From contig JAZQWC010000032.1 of the NCBI GenBank assembly GCA_045632125.1, positions 1-12,434 on the forward strand: a stretch of 12,434 nt of DNA, read 5' to 3'. Positions 1 through 6,825 of this stretch are shown in pieces. The stretch comes from CALWPV01 sp045632125. GTDB lineage: Bacteria; Bacillota; Clostridia; Lachnospirales; Bianqueaceae. The position numbers and the translations under genes were made by a program. Under the pieces are notes generated by a model, which saw only the letters and a list, made by a program, of their open reading frames with translations, was not told where the DNA came from and did no database searches. Every line of letters starts with the position of its first letter. The first letter of the stretch is position 1.

Positions 1-737
1 ACATTCTTAGCAGCGGTTACTTCGGTAATAATTGCCTTCATACGAGCCTCAAACTGACCACGGAACTGAGTTCCAGCTACCAAACCGGTCATATCCAGCA
101 GATATACCTGTTTGTTTTGTAGCTTTACGGGAACCTCACCGCGGGCAATAAGCAGGGCAAAACCTTCCGCAATGGCGGTTTTACCTACACCGGGCTCACC
201 CAACAAAACGGGATTATTCTTGGAACGACGGTTCAAAATCTGCATCAAACGATCGATTTCAAGGCTACGGCCTACGATATTATCGATTTCTCCATTAATA
301 GCCTTGTCTGTTAGGTTGGTACCGAACTTGGATAAAGTTTTCAGGTTATTATTTTTCTTTTTAGTTTTAACCTTTTTATCGCTGCCGGTAGTGCTATCAT
401 CGGTATCACCGTCTTCAGGCATAATACCCATTTCACCATCTTCGCCTTCTTCACCGGGATGAGCGGCACCCATCATCATGTTCAGCATTTCCGGAGGGAA
501 CATCTGCTCCAGACCTTCTAATCCGCCTTCACCCATATTCTCCATAAGAGAATTCATCTGTTCACCGATATTTTCCATATCTTCCGGTTTCAAACCGCTT
601 TGATCCAGCATATTCTTCAAAGAGAAGCCCTGCTTCTGGGCACAACTTAAACACATAGCAATTTGCTTGTTTTGGCCGTTTTCCAATTTGTTTACAAACA
701 GAACGGCCGTATTCTTACGACAAATTTGACATAACAT
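1..737 (-). CDS. Zinc-finger Clp ATPase (ClpE/ClpC-type AAA+ unfoldase), N-terminal part, truncated by window edge
   Basis: This is the ATPase subunit of a Clp protease or disaggregase, a cytoplasmic protein that unfolds substrates using ATP. Translating the minus strand from ATG 737-735 gives 245 codons before the window ends. Residues 3-32 form a C4 zinc finger (C3-x2-C6 ... C29-x2-C32), as in ClpE, replacing the double Clp_N repeat of ClpA/B/C. A Met-rich stretch follows (about 54-89), then an acidic segment (97-114) and a Lys-rich segment (121-128). The first AAA+ domain starts near 135, with Walker A GEPGVGKT at 180-187 and GTQFRGQFEARMK at 222-234, typical of the Clp/Hsp100 D1 module. 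The start is supported by GAGGAG at 754-749 and a promoter further upstream. I see no CtsR or CIRCE operator. The second AAA+ domain lies outside the window, so ClpE versus another zinc-finger Clp cannot be settled. The Clp family assignment is very secure. Confidence 0.93.
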   Translation of the reverse strand, partial: MLCQICRKNTAVLFVNKLENGQNKQIAMCLSCAQKQGFSLKNMLDQSGLKPEDMENIGEQMNSLMENMGEGGLEGLEQMFPPEMLNMMMGAAHPGEEGEDGEMGIMPEDGDTDDSTTGSDKKVKTKKKNNNLKTLSKFGTNLTDKAINGEIDNIVGRSLEIDRLMQILNRRSKNNPVLLGEPGVGKTAIAEGFALLIARGEVPVKLQNKQVYLLDMTGLVAGTQFRGQFEARMKAIITEVTAAKN

Positions 738-762
738 ATATAAAATCACTCCTCAGCGTACT

Positions 763-791
763 ATTATACGGATTGGACTTCACAATTGCAA
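763..791 (-). promoter_or_regulatory. Sigma-A-type promoter for the Clp ATPase gene
   Basis: On the minus strand, TTGCAA (791-786) is followed by a 17-base spacer and a perfect TATAAT (768-763). The -10 box lies about 25 bases upstream of the start codon, and the ribosome binding site falls between them. It overlaps the promoter of the divergent plus-strand gene. Confidence 0.75.
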
Positions 792-808
792 GCTTTTTGT
801 GGTATAAT
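779..808 (+). promoter_or_regulatory. Sigma-A-type promoter for the 862-5371 gene unit
   Basis: TTCACA (779-784), an 18-base spacer and TATAAT (803-808) lie 54 bases upstream of the ATG at 862. The -35 box falls inside the spacer of the opposing Clp promoter, so RNA polymerase probably cannot occupy both at once. Confidence 0.65.
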
Positions 809-861
809 TAGAAAGAAGTCGCAATAATTCAAAGTTTGTTCACAGATAGAGAGGTGTACAA

Positions 862-2820
862 ATGGCATTAGCACATTATAAAAAAGCACTGCGGCAAGGC
901 CGCAAAGAATATCAAGCGAATTTAGCACAGGGAGTATATCCATATCTACAGGTATTAGAAGAAATTACTTCCAATATCGAAACGGAGTCCGAGGTAAATC
1001 TCGGACTGGTTGATATTCCAATTGATCAGATCGTAGGAACCAATGGTCGATCCAGAAGCACAGCCTTCGCCGATAATTTTATGCCCCTGTTGGATGAATA
1101 TACAGAATTTGCTAATAAGTGGGTGGCTCTGTGTCAGATACATTTGGACGAAGGAATTCGTGATCCGATCAAATGCTACGAATTCATGAACCGTTTTTAT
1201 GTAATAGAAGGTAACAAACGTGTCAGCGTACTGAAATACTTTGGTGCTGTTTCTATTCCAGGAATTGTAACCAGAATCGTTCCACGACCCAATGGAACAA
1301 AAGAATCCAATATTTACCGTGAATTTTTACAATTTTATAAAGTAGCTGCAATTAATTATATCTATTTTTCGAAAGAAGGCAGTTTTCCAAAATTATTGGA
1401 ATTATTGGGACGAACTAAAAAAGAAGATTGGAATGAAGATTTCAAAAAAGAATTTCGTTCTTGTTATGCCCGCTTCCAAAAGGCTTTTGAAGAGTTGGGC
1501 GGCGAACGAATCGACATTACAGTGGCAGATGCTTTCTTGGAGTTTCTTAAAATTTTTTCGCTTGAGGATGTCGATCAAAAATCCTTGGATGAATTACAGG
1601 ATGAAATTAGTAAGATATGGGAAAATATTCAGCTTTTAGAGCAGGATGCTCCGGTAGGCTTACAGATGGAACCTGTGGAAGAGCCGTCGCATAAGGGAAT
1701 TATGAATCTTCTGACGAATGCCCTGACTTTTAGCAATAAGAAAAAATTGAAGATCGCCTTTGTACACGATAAGACAAAGGAAACCTCCAGTTGGACATAT
1801 AGCCATGAATTAGGAAGTATTGATCTGGAAGATATAATGGGCGATCAGGTGGAAATCCATACCATTGATTCTGTTTTCGATCGAGATCAGACACCGGAGG
1901 AGATTCTGGAAGATCTGGCTCAAAACGAGTTTGATGTGGTATTTACGACTACACCTCAGTTGATCAATCAAACTCTTAAAGCGGCGGTGAATCATCCGCA
2001 GGTTAAGTTTTTGAATTGTTCCGTTAATATGGCGTATCGTCATCTGCGTACCTATTATGGTCGTATGTACGAAGCTAAGTTTTTGTGTGGACTAATTGCC
2101 GGAACAATGACAAAGAAGAATCGTATCGCTTATGTAGCGGATTATCCCATTTCCGGTATGATTGCGAATATTAATGCCTTTGCGAGAGGTGTTCAGGTCG
2201 TTAATCCTGATGCCAGTATTTTCCTGCTTTGGTCGACACAAAAGGGAATCAATATTAATCGGGAGATCGAAAAAATGGATGTGGATCTAGTATCACATCA
2301 GGATATGATCACACCTAATTTTTCACATCGAAAATTTGGATTATATATGATCGACAGGGAGAAGTTGACGGTGAATAGTTTAGCTATGCCGCATTGGAAT
2401 TGGGGTAACTTCTATGAGAGGATTATTCGCAGTATTCTCAGTGGATCTTGGGAGGACATAGACGATACGGAAGAGATCAAGTCAATCAACTATTGGTGGG
2501 GACTATCATCTAATGTAGTTGATATTCTTGTTTCTGATGAAGTACCGGAAGGCGTTCAGCAATTGGTAAAATTCTATAAAAAGGCGATTGAGCGCCGGCA
2601 TACCGGCCCCTTTGATGGTTATGTTAAAGATCAAAAAGGTATAGTAAGAGCGCAGGCGGATGGATATGTCAGCACTAATGATATTGTTACGATGGATTGG
2701 CTTCTTGATAATATAGTAGGTGAAATTCCATATACTGAAACCCTAACTCAGGCTGCTCAGAACTTGATCAAGTCTTCGGAAGAAGGCAGTAGTGACAGTG
2801 AAGGTGTTACAGAACTATGA
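862..2820 (+). CDS. ParB-like domain fused to a BMP/PnrA-type ligand-binding domain, no signal peptide
   Basis: A 652-residue protein with two recognisable parts. Residues about 48-142 resemble the ParB/Srx fold: DIPIDQIVGT at 51-60, and EGNKRVSVLKYFG at 116-128, which corresponds to the ParB 'GERR' nucleotide-binding box. Residues about 150-265 look largely helical and I do not recognise them. Residues about 295-590 resemble the BMP (basic membrane lipoprotein/PnrA) family of periplasmic-binding-like proteins, which bind purine nucleosides in Treponema: KLKIAFVHD near 296, GLIAGTMTKKNRIAYVAD at 410-427, INAFARGVQ at 437-445. The N-terminus is charged with no signal peptide or lipobox, so unlike classical BMP lipoproteins it should be cytoplasmic. 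No ABC transporter genes adjoin it. GAGGTG at 851-856 supports the start. First gene of a four-gene unit. The BMP assignment is firm, the ParB-like assignment is by motif, and the ligand is unknown. Confidence 0.85.
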   Translation: MALAHYKKALRQGRKEYQANLAQGVYPYLQVLEEITSNIETESEVNLGLVDIPIDQIVGTNGRSRSTAFADNFMPLLDEYTEFANKWVALCQIHLDEGIRDPIKCYEFMNRFYVIEGNKRVSVLKYFGAVSIPGIVTRIVPRPNGTKESNIYREFLQFYKVAAINYIYFSKEGSFPKLLELLGRTKKEDWNEDFKKEFRSCYARFQKAFEELGGERIDITVADAFLEFLKIFSLEDVDQKSLDELQDEISKIWENIQLLEQDAPVGLQMEPVEEPSHKGIMNLLTNALTFSNKKKLKIAFVHDKTKETSSWTYSHELGSIDLEDIMGDQVEIHTIDSVFDRDQTPEEILEDLAQNEFDVVFTTTPQLINQTLKAAVNHPQVKFLNCSVNMAYRHLRTYYGRMYEAKFLCGLIAGTMTKKNRIAYVADYPISGMIANINAFARGVQVVNPDASIFLLWSTQKGININREIEKMDVDLVSHQDMITPNFSHRKFGLYMIDREKLTVNSLAMPHWNWGNFYERIIRSILSGSWEDIDDTEEIKSINYWWGLSSNVVDILVSDEVPEGVQQLVKFYKKAIERRHTGPFDGYVKDQKGIVRAQADGYVSTNDIVTMDWLLDNIVGEIPYTETLTQAAQNLIKSSEEGSSDSEGVTEL

Positions 2821-2833
2821 AAAGGAGAATGAC

Positions 2834-3676
2834 ATGGATCTAAAAAAGCAAGTATTTGAATTCATTTATATTACCATTGCAACGCTCATCGTAGCAGCTG
2901 CGGTTAACTATTTTCTGGTTCCCAGTCATCTCTCGGTGGGCAGTATTTCAGGTTTAGCCATACTGTTAAGTGAAGTTTTACCTCTAAGTGTATCTACGTT
3001 GACTATGATAATGAATGTGGGACTTTTGATTATTGGCTTTTTCCTGTTAGGACCGGAATTCGGTATAAAAACGGTATATACTTCCATTCTTTTACCTTTC
3101 TTTATGGGTGTTTTAGAAAAAGTAGCACCGGTTACACAATCATTAACAGGTGACGCCTTTATCGATATGGTTGTGTACTGCTTTTCGGTGAGCGTTGGAC
3201 TTTCCATGCTATTTACTCGAAATGCATCCTCAGGTGGTTTAGATATTATTGCCAAGATCCTGAACAAATTTTTACGAATTGAATTAGGAAAGGCGATGTC
3301 TTCTGTAGGCATGTGCGTAGCAGTATCGGCTATTTTCGTATATGATTTGAAAACGGTTATTTTAAGTGTTCTGGGTACATATATTTTTGGTTTGGTACTG
3401 GATCATTTTATCTTTGGTTCTAACATAAAAAAACGTGTGTGTATCATTTCGAAAAAAGAACCGGAGATCCGAGAATTTGTTCTGCACGAGCTAAAAAGCG
3501 GAGCTACCTTGTATCATGCCTATGGTGCGTACGATGAACGCCAGCACACAGAACTCATCGTGATCGTGGATCAGCAGGAATATGTCAAATTGATGAATTT
3601 CCTGGGACAAAACGATCCTGATGCTTTTGTTACAGTTTACAATGTAAATGAAGTATTATATAAACCCAAAAAATAA
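2834..3676 (+). CDS. YitT family membrane protein with C-terminal DUF2179 domain
   Basis: A 280-residue integral membrane protein. Hydrophobic segments are visible at about 9-29, 35-50, 53-73, 80-97, 107-127, 154-170 and 175-196. They are followed by a soluble domain of about 80 residues (198-276) matching the DUF2179 domain that follows the membrane part in YitT/YqfU/YpjC-type proteins. The motif SSGGLDIIAKILNK (132-145) fits the conserved loop of this family. The biochemical role of the family is not established; transport has been suggested. The ATG at 2834 is preferred over an in-frame ATG at 2792 because AAGGAG (2822-2827) sits 6 bases upstream and the longer form would overlap the previous gene. 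The gap to the BMP gene is 13 bp, so co-transcription is very likely. Confidence 0.9.
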   Translation: MDLKKQVFEFIYITIATLIVAAAVNYFLVPSHLSVGSISGLAILLSEVLPLSVSTLTMIMNVGLLIIGFFLLGPEFGIKTVYTSILLPFFMGVLEKVAPVTQSLTGDAFIDMVVYCFSVSVGLSMLFTRNASSGGLDIIAKILNKFLRIELGKAMSSVGMCVAVSAIFVYDLKTVILSVLGTYIFGLVLDHFIFGSNIKKRVCIISKKEPEIREFVLHELKSGATLYHAYGAYDERQHTELIVIVDQQEYVKLMNFLGQNDPDAFVTVYNVNEVLYKPKK

Positions 3677-3694
3677 AGTTACGAGGTTGATATT

Positions 3695-4426
3695 ATGTTA
3701 TATAAAGAGTATTTAAGTAATGTGCAAAATTTGGTGGCCAAGGTTGCGGACACTCAGAGTGAAAAAATTGAGAAGGCATCAGAATTGGTTGCCAATGCTT
3801 GGAAGAATGATGGTATGTTATATGTGTTTGGCTGCGGTCATTCTCATATTATTGGTGAGGATCTGTTTTACAGAGCCGGCGGCACAGCAGCTATCTGTGC
3901 AATGTTGGACAGTGATTTAATGCTTCATGGAGGAGCGGTTAAGAGCAGTCACTATGAAAGAATGTCCGGTTTAGCAAAGCCGATTTTTGATCGTTATGGT
4001 TTAACAAAAAATGATGTGCTCTTAATCGCATCTACATCGGGTATTAATTCAGTTCCGGTGGAAATGGCTATGTGTGCCAAAGAGCAGGGAATTCCGGTAA
4101 TTGCTATTGTTTCCATGGCATATAAAGAGGATAAGTCTCGTCACAGCAGTGGATTGAAACTCCATGATGTGGCTGATATGGTATTCGATAATGGTGTATG
4201 TCATGGTGATGCTTCAGTTAATGTAGGAGATCTGGACATGCGAGTGGGTCCTATTTCAACCATCACCAGCTGTATGATTGCACAAAGCATTGTGGTACAG
4301 GCAGATGAAAATCTGTGGAAAGAAGGAATTACTCCTCCGGTATTTGTTAGTGGTAATCTGCCGGATGGTATGGAACGGAATCAGGCTTTGATCAAACGCT
4401 ATATGCCCCGTAACAAGCATATGTAA
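3695..4426 (+). CDS. SIS-domain phosphosugar-binding protein (UPF0309 type)
   Basis: A 243-residue cytoplasmic protein with a single SIS (sugar isomerase) domain spanning most of its length. The signature pieces are VFGCGHSHIIGEDLFYRAGG (44-63) and IASTSGINSVPVEMA (111-125); the latter is the Ser/Thr-rich loop that binds phosphate in SIS proteins. IPVIAIVSM (133-141) is the following strand. The N-terminal helix, the length and the tail resemble the UPF0309 group, whose reaction is unproven. SIS domains act as isomerases, as sugar-phosphate lyases (MurNAc-6-P etherase type), or as regulatory sensors. The gene lies 18 bp after the yitT-like gene and 18 bp before a sugar kinase, suggesting it acts on the product of that kinase or a related sugar phosphate. 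Ribosome binding site GAGG at 3683-3686. The substrate cannot be read from the sequence. Confidence 0.88.
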   Translation: MLYKEYLSNVQNLVAKVADTQSEKIEKASELVANAWKNDGMLYVFGCGHSHIIGEDLFYRAGGTAAICAMLDSDLMLHGGAVKSSHYERMSGLAKPIFDRYGLTKNDVLLIASTSGINSVPVEMAMCAKEQGIPVIAIVSMAYKEDKSRHSSGLKLHDVADMVFDNGVCHGDASVNVGDLDMRVGPISTITSCMIAQSIVVQADENLWKEGITPPVFVSGNLPDGMERNQALIKRYMPRNKHM

Positions 4427-4440
4427 GGAGCTTTGGAAAG
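4425..4440 (+). promoter_or_regulatory. Ambiguous ribosome binding site deciding the kinase start
   Basis: AAGGAG (4425-4430) overlaps the stop codon of the SIS gene. It is only 2 bases from an in-frame TTG at 4433 and 14 bases from the ATG at 4445. A weaker GGAAAG (4435-4440) is 4 bases from the ATG. The ATG is preferred because the protein then begins MGKVLVVG, the usual ribokinase-family N-terminus. Confidence 0.5.
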
Positions 4441-4444
4441 TTTT

Positions 4445-5371
4445 ATGGGTAAGGTTTTAGTGGTTGGTTTGATTGGTCAATCTGTGTTTATGTCCACCGA
4501 TCATTTTCCGCTGCCCGGTGAAACGATTACCAGCGCTAAGTTGTTTTTTGAACCTGGCGGCAAGGGAATGAATCAGGCGGTGGCTTGTAAGAAGTTTGGA
4601 GCTGACACGGTATTTATCAGTGCAATAGGACGCGATGCGAATGGTCAGGCTTGTAAAGAGGAAGCACAGAGGTTTGGGATTACTGCACATTGGATCGAAA
4701 AGGATGAACCTACAGCCTTTGGCGTTATTACGACGGATCGAAACGGAGAAAACACTGTGAATGTCTATGGTGGAGCCGCTCATGCGCTTACAGCATCGGA
4801 TGTGAGGCATTCTCAAATCTATTCTTATATGCAAAATTCCGATTATGTACTAATGCAAAATGAATTTCCGGCCGAGGCACTGATCGAATTGGCGAAAATG
4901 GCAGAAGAGCTTTCGAAACCAGTGATTTGGAATCCGGCGCCGGCAAAAGAAATCCCGTGGGAACTCCTTTCCAAAGCGGCGTTGATTACACCGAATTGCG
5001 GCGAAGCGAAGGTGTTGGCAGGCTTTGCTCAAAAAGAGGAACCTTCAGACGAAGAATTCGAAACTGCATTTCATAATAAAGGTATCAAAACTGCTGTGAT
5101 TACAATGGGGAGGGAAGGTTCTTTGCTGATCGATGAGAAAGGTCATAGAAGAATTCCGGCTTGCATAGTTGGAGAGGCAATTGATACTACAGGAGCTGGC
5201 GATTGCTTTAATGGTACTTTAACGGCATGTTTGGCAGATGGAAAAAGTCTGGAGGAAGCGGTTCGGTGGGCTGCTGCTGCATCGGGTATTAGTGTAACGC
5301 GCCGAGGAGCAACGGCCTGTGTCCCTAGTTATGAAGAAACAGAAGCGATATATAACAGTAAAAGAGCGTGA
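4445..5371 (+). CDS. Ribokinase-like PfkB family carbohydrate kinase
   Basis: A 308-residue cytosolic kinase that transfers phosphate from ATP to a sugar or nucleoside hydroxyl. It has the hallmark GGKGMNQAVA near the N-terminus (38-47), NPAPA (163-167), ITPNCGEAKVL (181-191), and the PfkB signature DTTGAGDCFNG (247-257) with catalytic Asp253. The length and VTRRGA (284-289) match ribokinase. In E. coli RbsK the first strand reads GSINAD and supplies Asn and Asp that contact ribose. Here the same place reads GLIGQS (8-13), so both contacts are missing and the substrate may not be ribose. The gene is last of the four-gene unit, 18 bp after the SIS gene. Its stop codon lies at the foot of a terminator stem shared with dinB. 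PfkB family membership is secure; the specific substrate is not. Confidence 0.88.
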   Translation: MGKVLVVGLIGQSVFMSTDHFPLPGETITSAKLFFEPGGKGMNQAVACKKFGADTVFISAIGRDANGQACKEEAQRFGITAHWIEKDEPTAFGVITTDRNGENTVNVYGGAAHALTASDVRHSQIYSYMQNSDYVLMQNEFPAEALIELAKMAEELSKPVIWNPAPAKEIPWELLSKAALITPNCGEAKVLAGFAQKEEPSDEEFETAFHNKGIKTAVITMGREGSLLIDEKGHRRIPACIVGEAIDTTGAGDCFNGTLTACLADGKSLEEAVRWAAAASGISVTRRGATACVPSYEETEAIYNSKRA

Positions 5372-5396
5372 GTCTAATCAAGACCACGCTCTTTTA
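5359..5396. terminator. Bidirectional terminator between the PfkB kinase gene and dinB
   Basis: A perfect 12-bp inverted repeat: TAAAAGAGCGTG (5359-5370) pairs with CACGCTCTTTTA (5385-5396). Past a bulged A at 5371, GTCT (5372-5375) can also pair with AGAC (5381-5384). A T-rich run follows on the plus strand (TATTTTTTTG from 5398). On the minus strand the stem itself ends in TTTTA, a weaker tract. Both stop codons (TGA 5369-5371 plus strand, TAG 5376-5374 minus strand) lie inside the structure, so the stem also codes for the last residues of both proteins. Confidence 0.85.
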
Positions 5397-6576
5397 GTAT
5401 TTTTTTGCTTTCCAATTCGCCGCCGGTTTGAATGGAGTTCTTTCCAAAACGATCATATAAGTGCAATAAAGTTTGATTGAGTTTTTCTTTCTTTTCTTGT
5501 TTGGCAGTATCGGCTAGCGAAATTTGATGGACTGGCTCGTTGGTAAAGGAACTGGTACTGATTCCTAAAAGACGTACAGGACGAGTTAAGGGGGCTTTTC
5601 TAAGTAGTTTACTGGCAGCAGCAAATAATTGCTTTGCATCATGAATGGGATTGGTGAAGGTTTTGGAACGGGTGTGAAGCTGTAAATTATTATATTTGAT
5701 TTTTAAAGTTACAGTATAACACCAAAGACCATCTTCCATCAGTCCTATGGATAGGGTGCGAGCCAAGAGGCGAAGTGTACTTTCCATTTCGATCAGATCG
5801 GTCATATCATGTTGATATGTAACTTCTTTTCCATAGGATTTAGCTTCTCCGTCACCTAAATGAAGAACCGGGCGTTCATCCAGGCCGCGGGCGGCACGAT
5901 ATAATTCACTGCCGGATGCCCCCAGTAGTTTTTGGAGGGATGTTTCCGACCAATTAAGTAAATCACGAATCGTATTCAAATGATAGTGCTGTAAATGATC
6001 GGCAGTTTTGGGACCAATACCCGGAAGAACGCGAATCGGACGATCTATGATCATTGATTGAAAAAATTCTTCATCCGGAATTACGAAAAAACCATTTGGC
6101 TTTTTTTCTTCGCTGGCCATCTTGGCTGTCATTTTATTATATCCAATGCCGACGGAGCAGGTGAGCTGCGTTGTTTCAAATACACGTCGTTTAATTTCAC
6201 GTCCTATGGTTTCGGCACCTCCGAAAAGAGTTAAAGATCCGGTAATATCTAAGTAACCCTCATCCAAGGCTACAAATTCAATTTGGTCAGTATAGTCCAT
6301 CAAAATTTGATGAACCTGATTACTAACTTCATGGTATTTCTGATAATTTCCATGCATGTAGATACCATTGGGGCAGAGGCGATAAGCTTCCTTAATGCTC
6401 ATACCGGAGTGAACTCCATAAACTCTGGCTTCATAGGAGCAGGTAGACACAACACCACGTTCATTGGGAAGGGCGCCGATGATAAGAGGTTTGTTTCTTA
6501 ATTCAGGATTATCACGCACTTCCACAGCGGCATAGAAGGCATCCATATCCATATGTAAAATGGTTCGCTTAGACAT
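5374..6576 (-). CDS. dinB: DNA polymerase IV (Y-family translesion polymerase)
   Basis: A 400-residue Y-family polymerase that copies past damaged template bases with low fidelity. It begins with HMDMDAFYAAVE (8-19), where Asp10 binds metal and Tyr15 sits at the steric-gate position. Next come CSYEARVYGV (46-55) and the catalytic ALDEGYLDITGS (103-114; Asp105/Glu106). SVGIGYNKMTAKMAS (141-155) completes the palm, followed by the helix-hairpin-helix VLPGIGPKTADHL (183-195) and the little-finger domain to about 345. The usual C-terminal clamp-binding QxxLxLF motif is replaced by QISLADTA (351-358), so clamp binding may be weak. The start at 6576 is preferred over the in-frame ATG at 6594 because AAGGAG (6589-6584) lies 7 bases upstream of 6576. 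The gene is convergent with the kinase gene and divergent from rpsO. I see no clear LexA box upstream. Confidence 0.95.
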   Translation of the reverse strand: MSKRTILHMDMDAFYAAVEVRDNPELRNKPLIIGALPNERGVVSTCSYEARVYGVHSGMSIKEAYRLCPNGIYMHGNYQKYHEVSNQVHQILMDYTDQIEFVALDEGYLDITGSLTLFGGAETIGREIKRRVFETTQLTCSVGIGYNKMTAKMASEEKKPNGFFVIPDEEFFQSMIIDRPIRVLPGIGPKTADHLQHYHLNTIRDLLNWSETSLQKLLGASGSELYRAARGLDERPVLHLGDGEAKSYGKEVTYQHDMTDLIEMESTLRLLARTLSIGLMEDGLWCYTVTLKIKYNNLQLHTRSKTFTNPIHDAKQLFAAASKLLRKAPLTRPVRLLGISTSSFTNEPVHQISLADTAKQEKKEKLNQTLLHLYDRFGKNSIQTGGELESKKILKERGLD

Positions 6577-6624
6577 AAAACGGCTCCTTTCCATTAATTT
6601 TAAACTTGCAAAAAAGATAGATCT

Positions 6625-6630
6625 ATTGTA
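6625..6630 (-). promoter_or_regulatory. Possible -10 box for dinB
   Basis: TACAAT on the minus strand (6630-6625) lies about 48 bases upstream of the dinB start. The matching -35 region is only T-rich (CTTTTTC), so this is a weak call. Confidence 0.35.
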
Positions 6631-6696
6631 TCATAAATTTCGCGGAGAAAAAGCTTAAATTCTGGGAAAATAACGGAAGAATTTGCGAAAAAGTTG

Positions 6697-6725
6697 TTTA
6701 CAAGAGATGAGCAATATGGTATAAT
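6697..6725 (+). promoter_or_regulatory. Strong sigma-A-type promoter for rpsO
   Basis: TTTACA (6697-6702), an exact 17-base spacer ending in ATATGG, and a perfect TATAAT (6720-6725). Transcription would begin near 6732, giving a leader of roughly 95 bases before the rpsO start codon. Confidence 0.85.
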
Positions 6726-6740
6726 CTCTGCTTGGAAATG

Positions 6741-6795
6741 AACCGCAGCTCAGTGGCAGGAATCTCCAGCCTCTACTTAGCCGTCGGGGATTTAT
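6741..6795 (+). ncRNA. Structured rpsO leader, candidate S15 autoregulatory RNA
   Basis: The leader can fold into CCGC (6743-6746) with GTGG (6753-6756), and AATCTCC (6761-6767) with GGGGATT (6786-6792), the latter enclosing an 18-base loop. A U-rich stretch and the ribosome binding site follow. S15 is known to repress its own mRNA through leader structures in several phyla, with different folds in each. Assigning that role here is inference from position and foldability; no exact consensus was matched. Confidence 0.5.
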
Positions 6796-6825
6796 CAAAA
6801 TTATATTTTTTGGAGGATATCTATC

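Noticed and set aside
112..462. A 116-codon plus-strand frame opposite the Clp ATPase gene
   Set aside because: It is a shadow of the real minus-strand gene, which has a zinc finger, Walker A motif, ribosome binding site and promoter. The plus-strand translation is a Ser/Pro-rich sequence with no family resemblance.
6577..6700. SOS (LexA) box upstream of dinB
   Set aside because: No GAAC-N4-GTTC-like dyad was found in the dinB upstream region, so damage-inducible control is not supported by the sequence.
6741..6795. tRNA-like stretch (GCAGCTCAGTGG resembles a D-arm)
   Set aside because: No acceptor stem, anticodon arm or T-arm with GTTCRA could be found around it. Its position between the rpsO promoter and ribosome binding site fits an mRNA leader.
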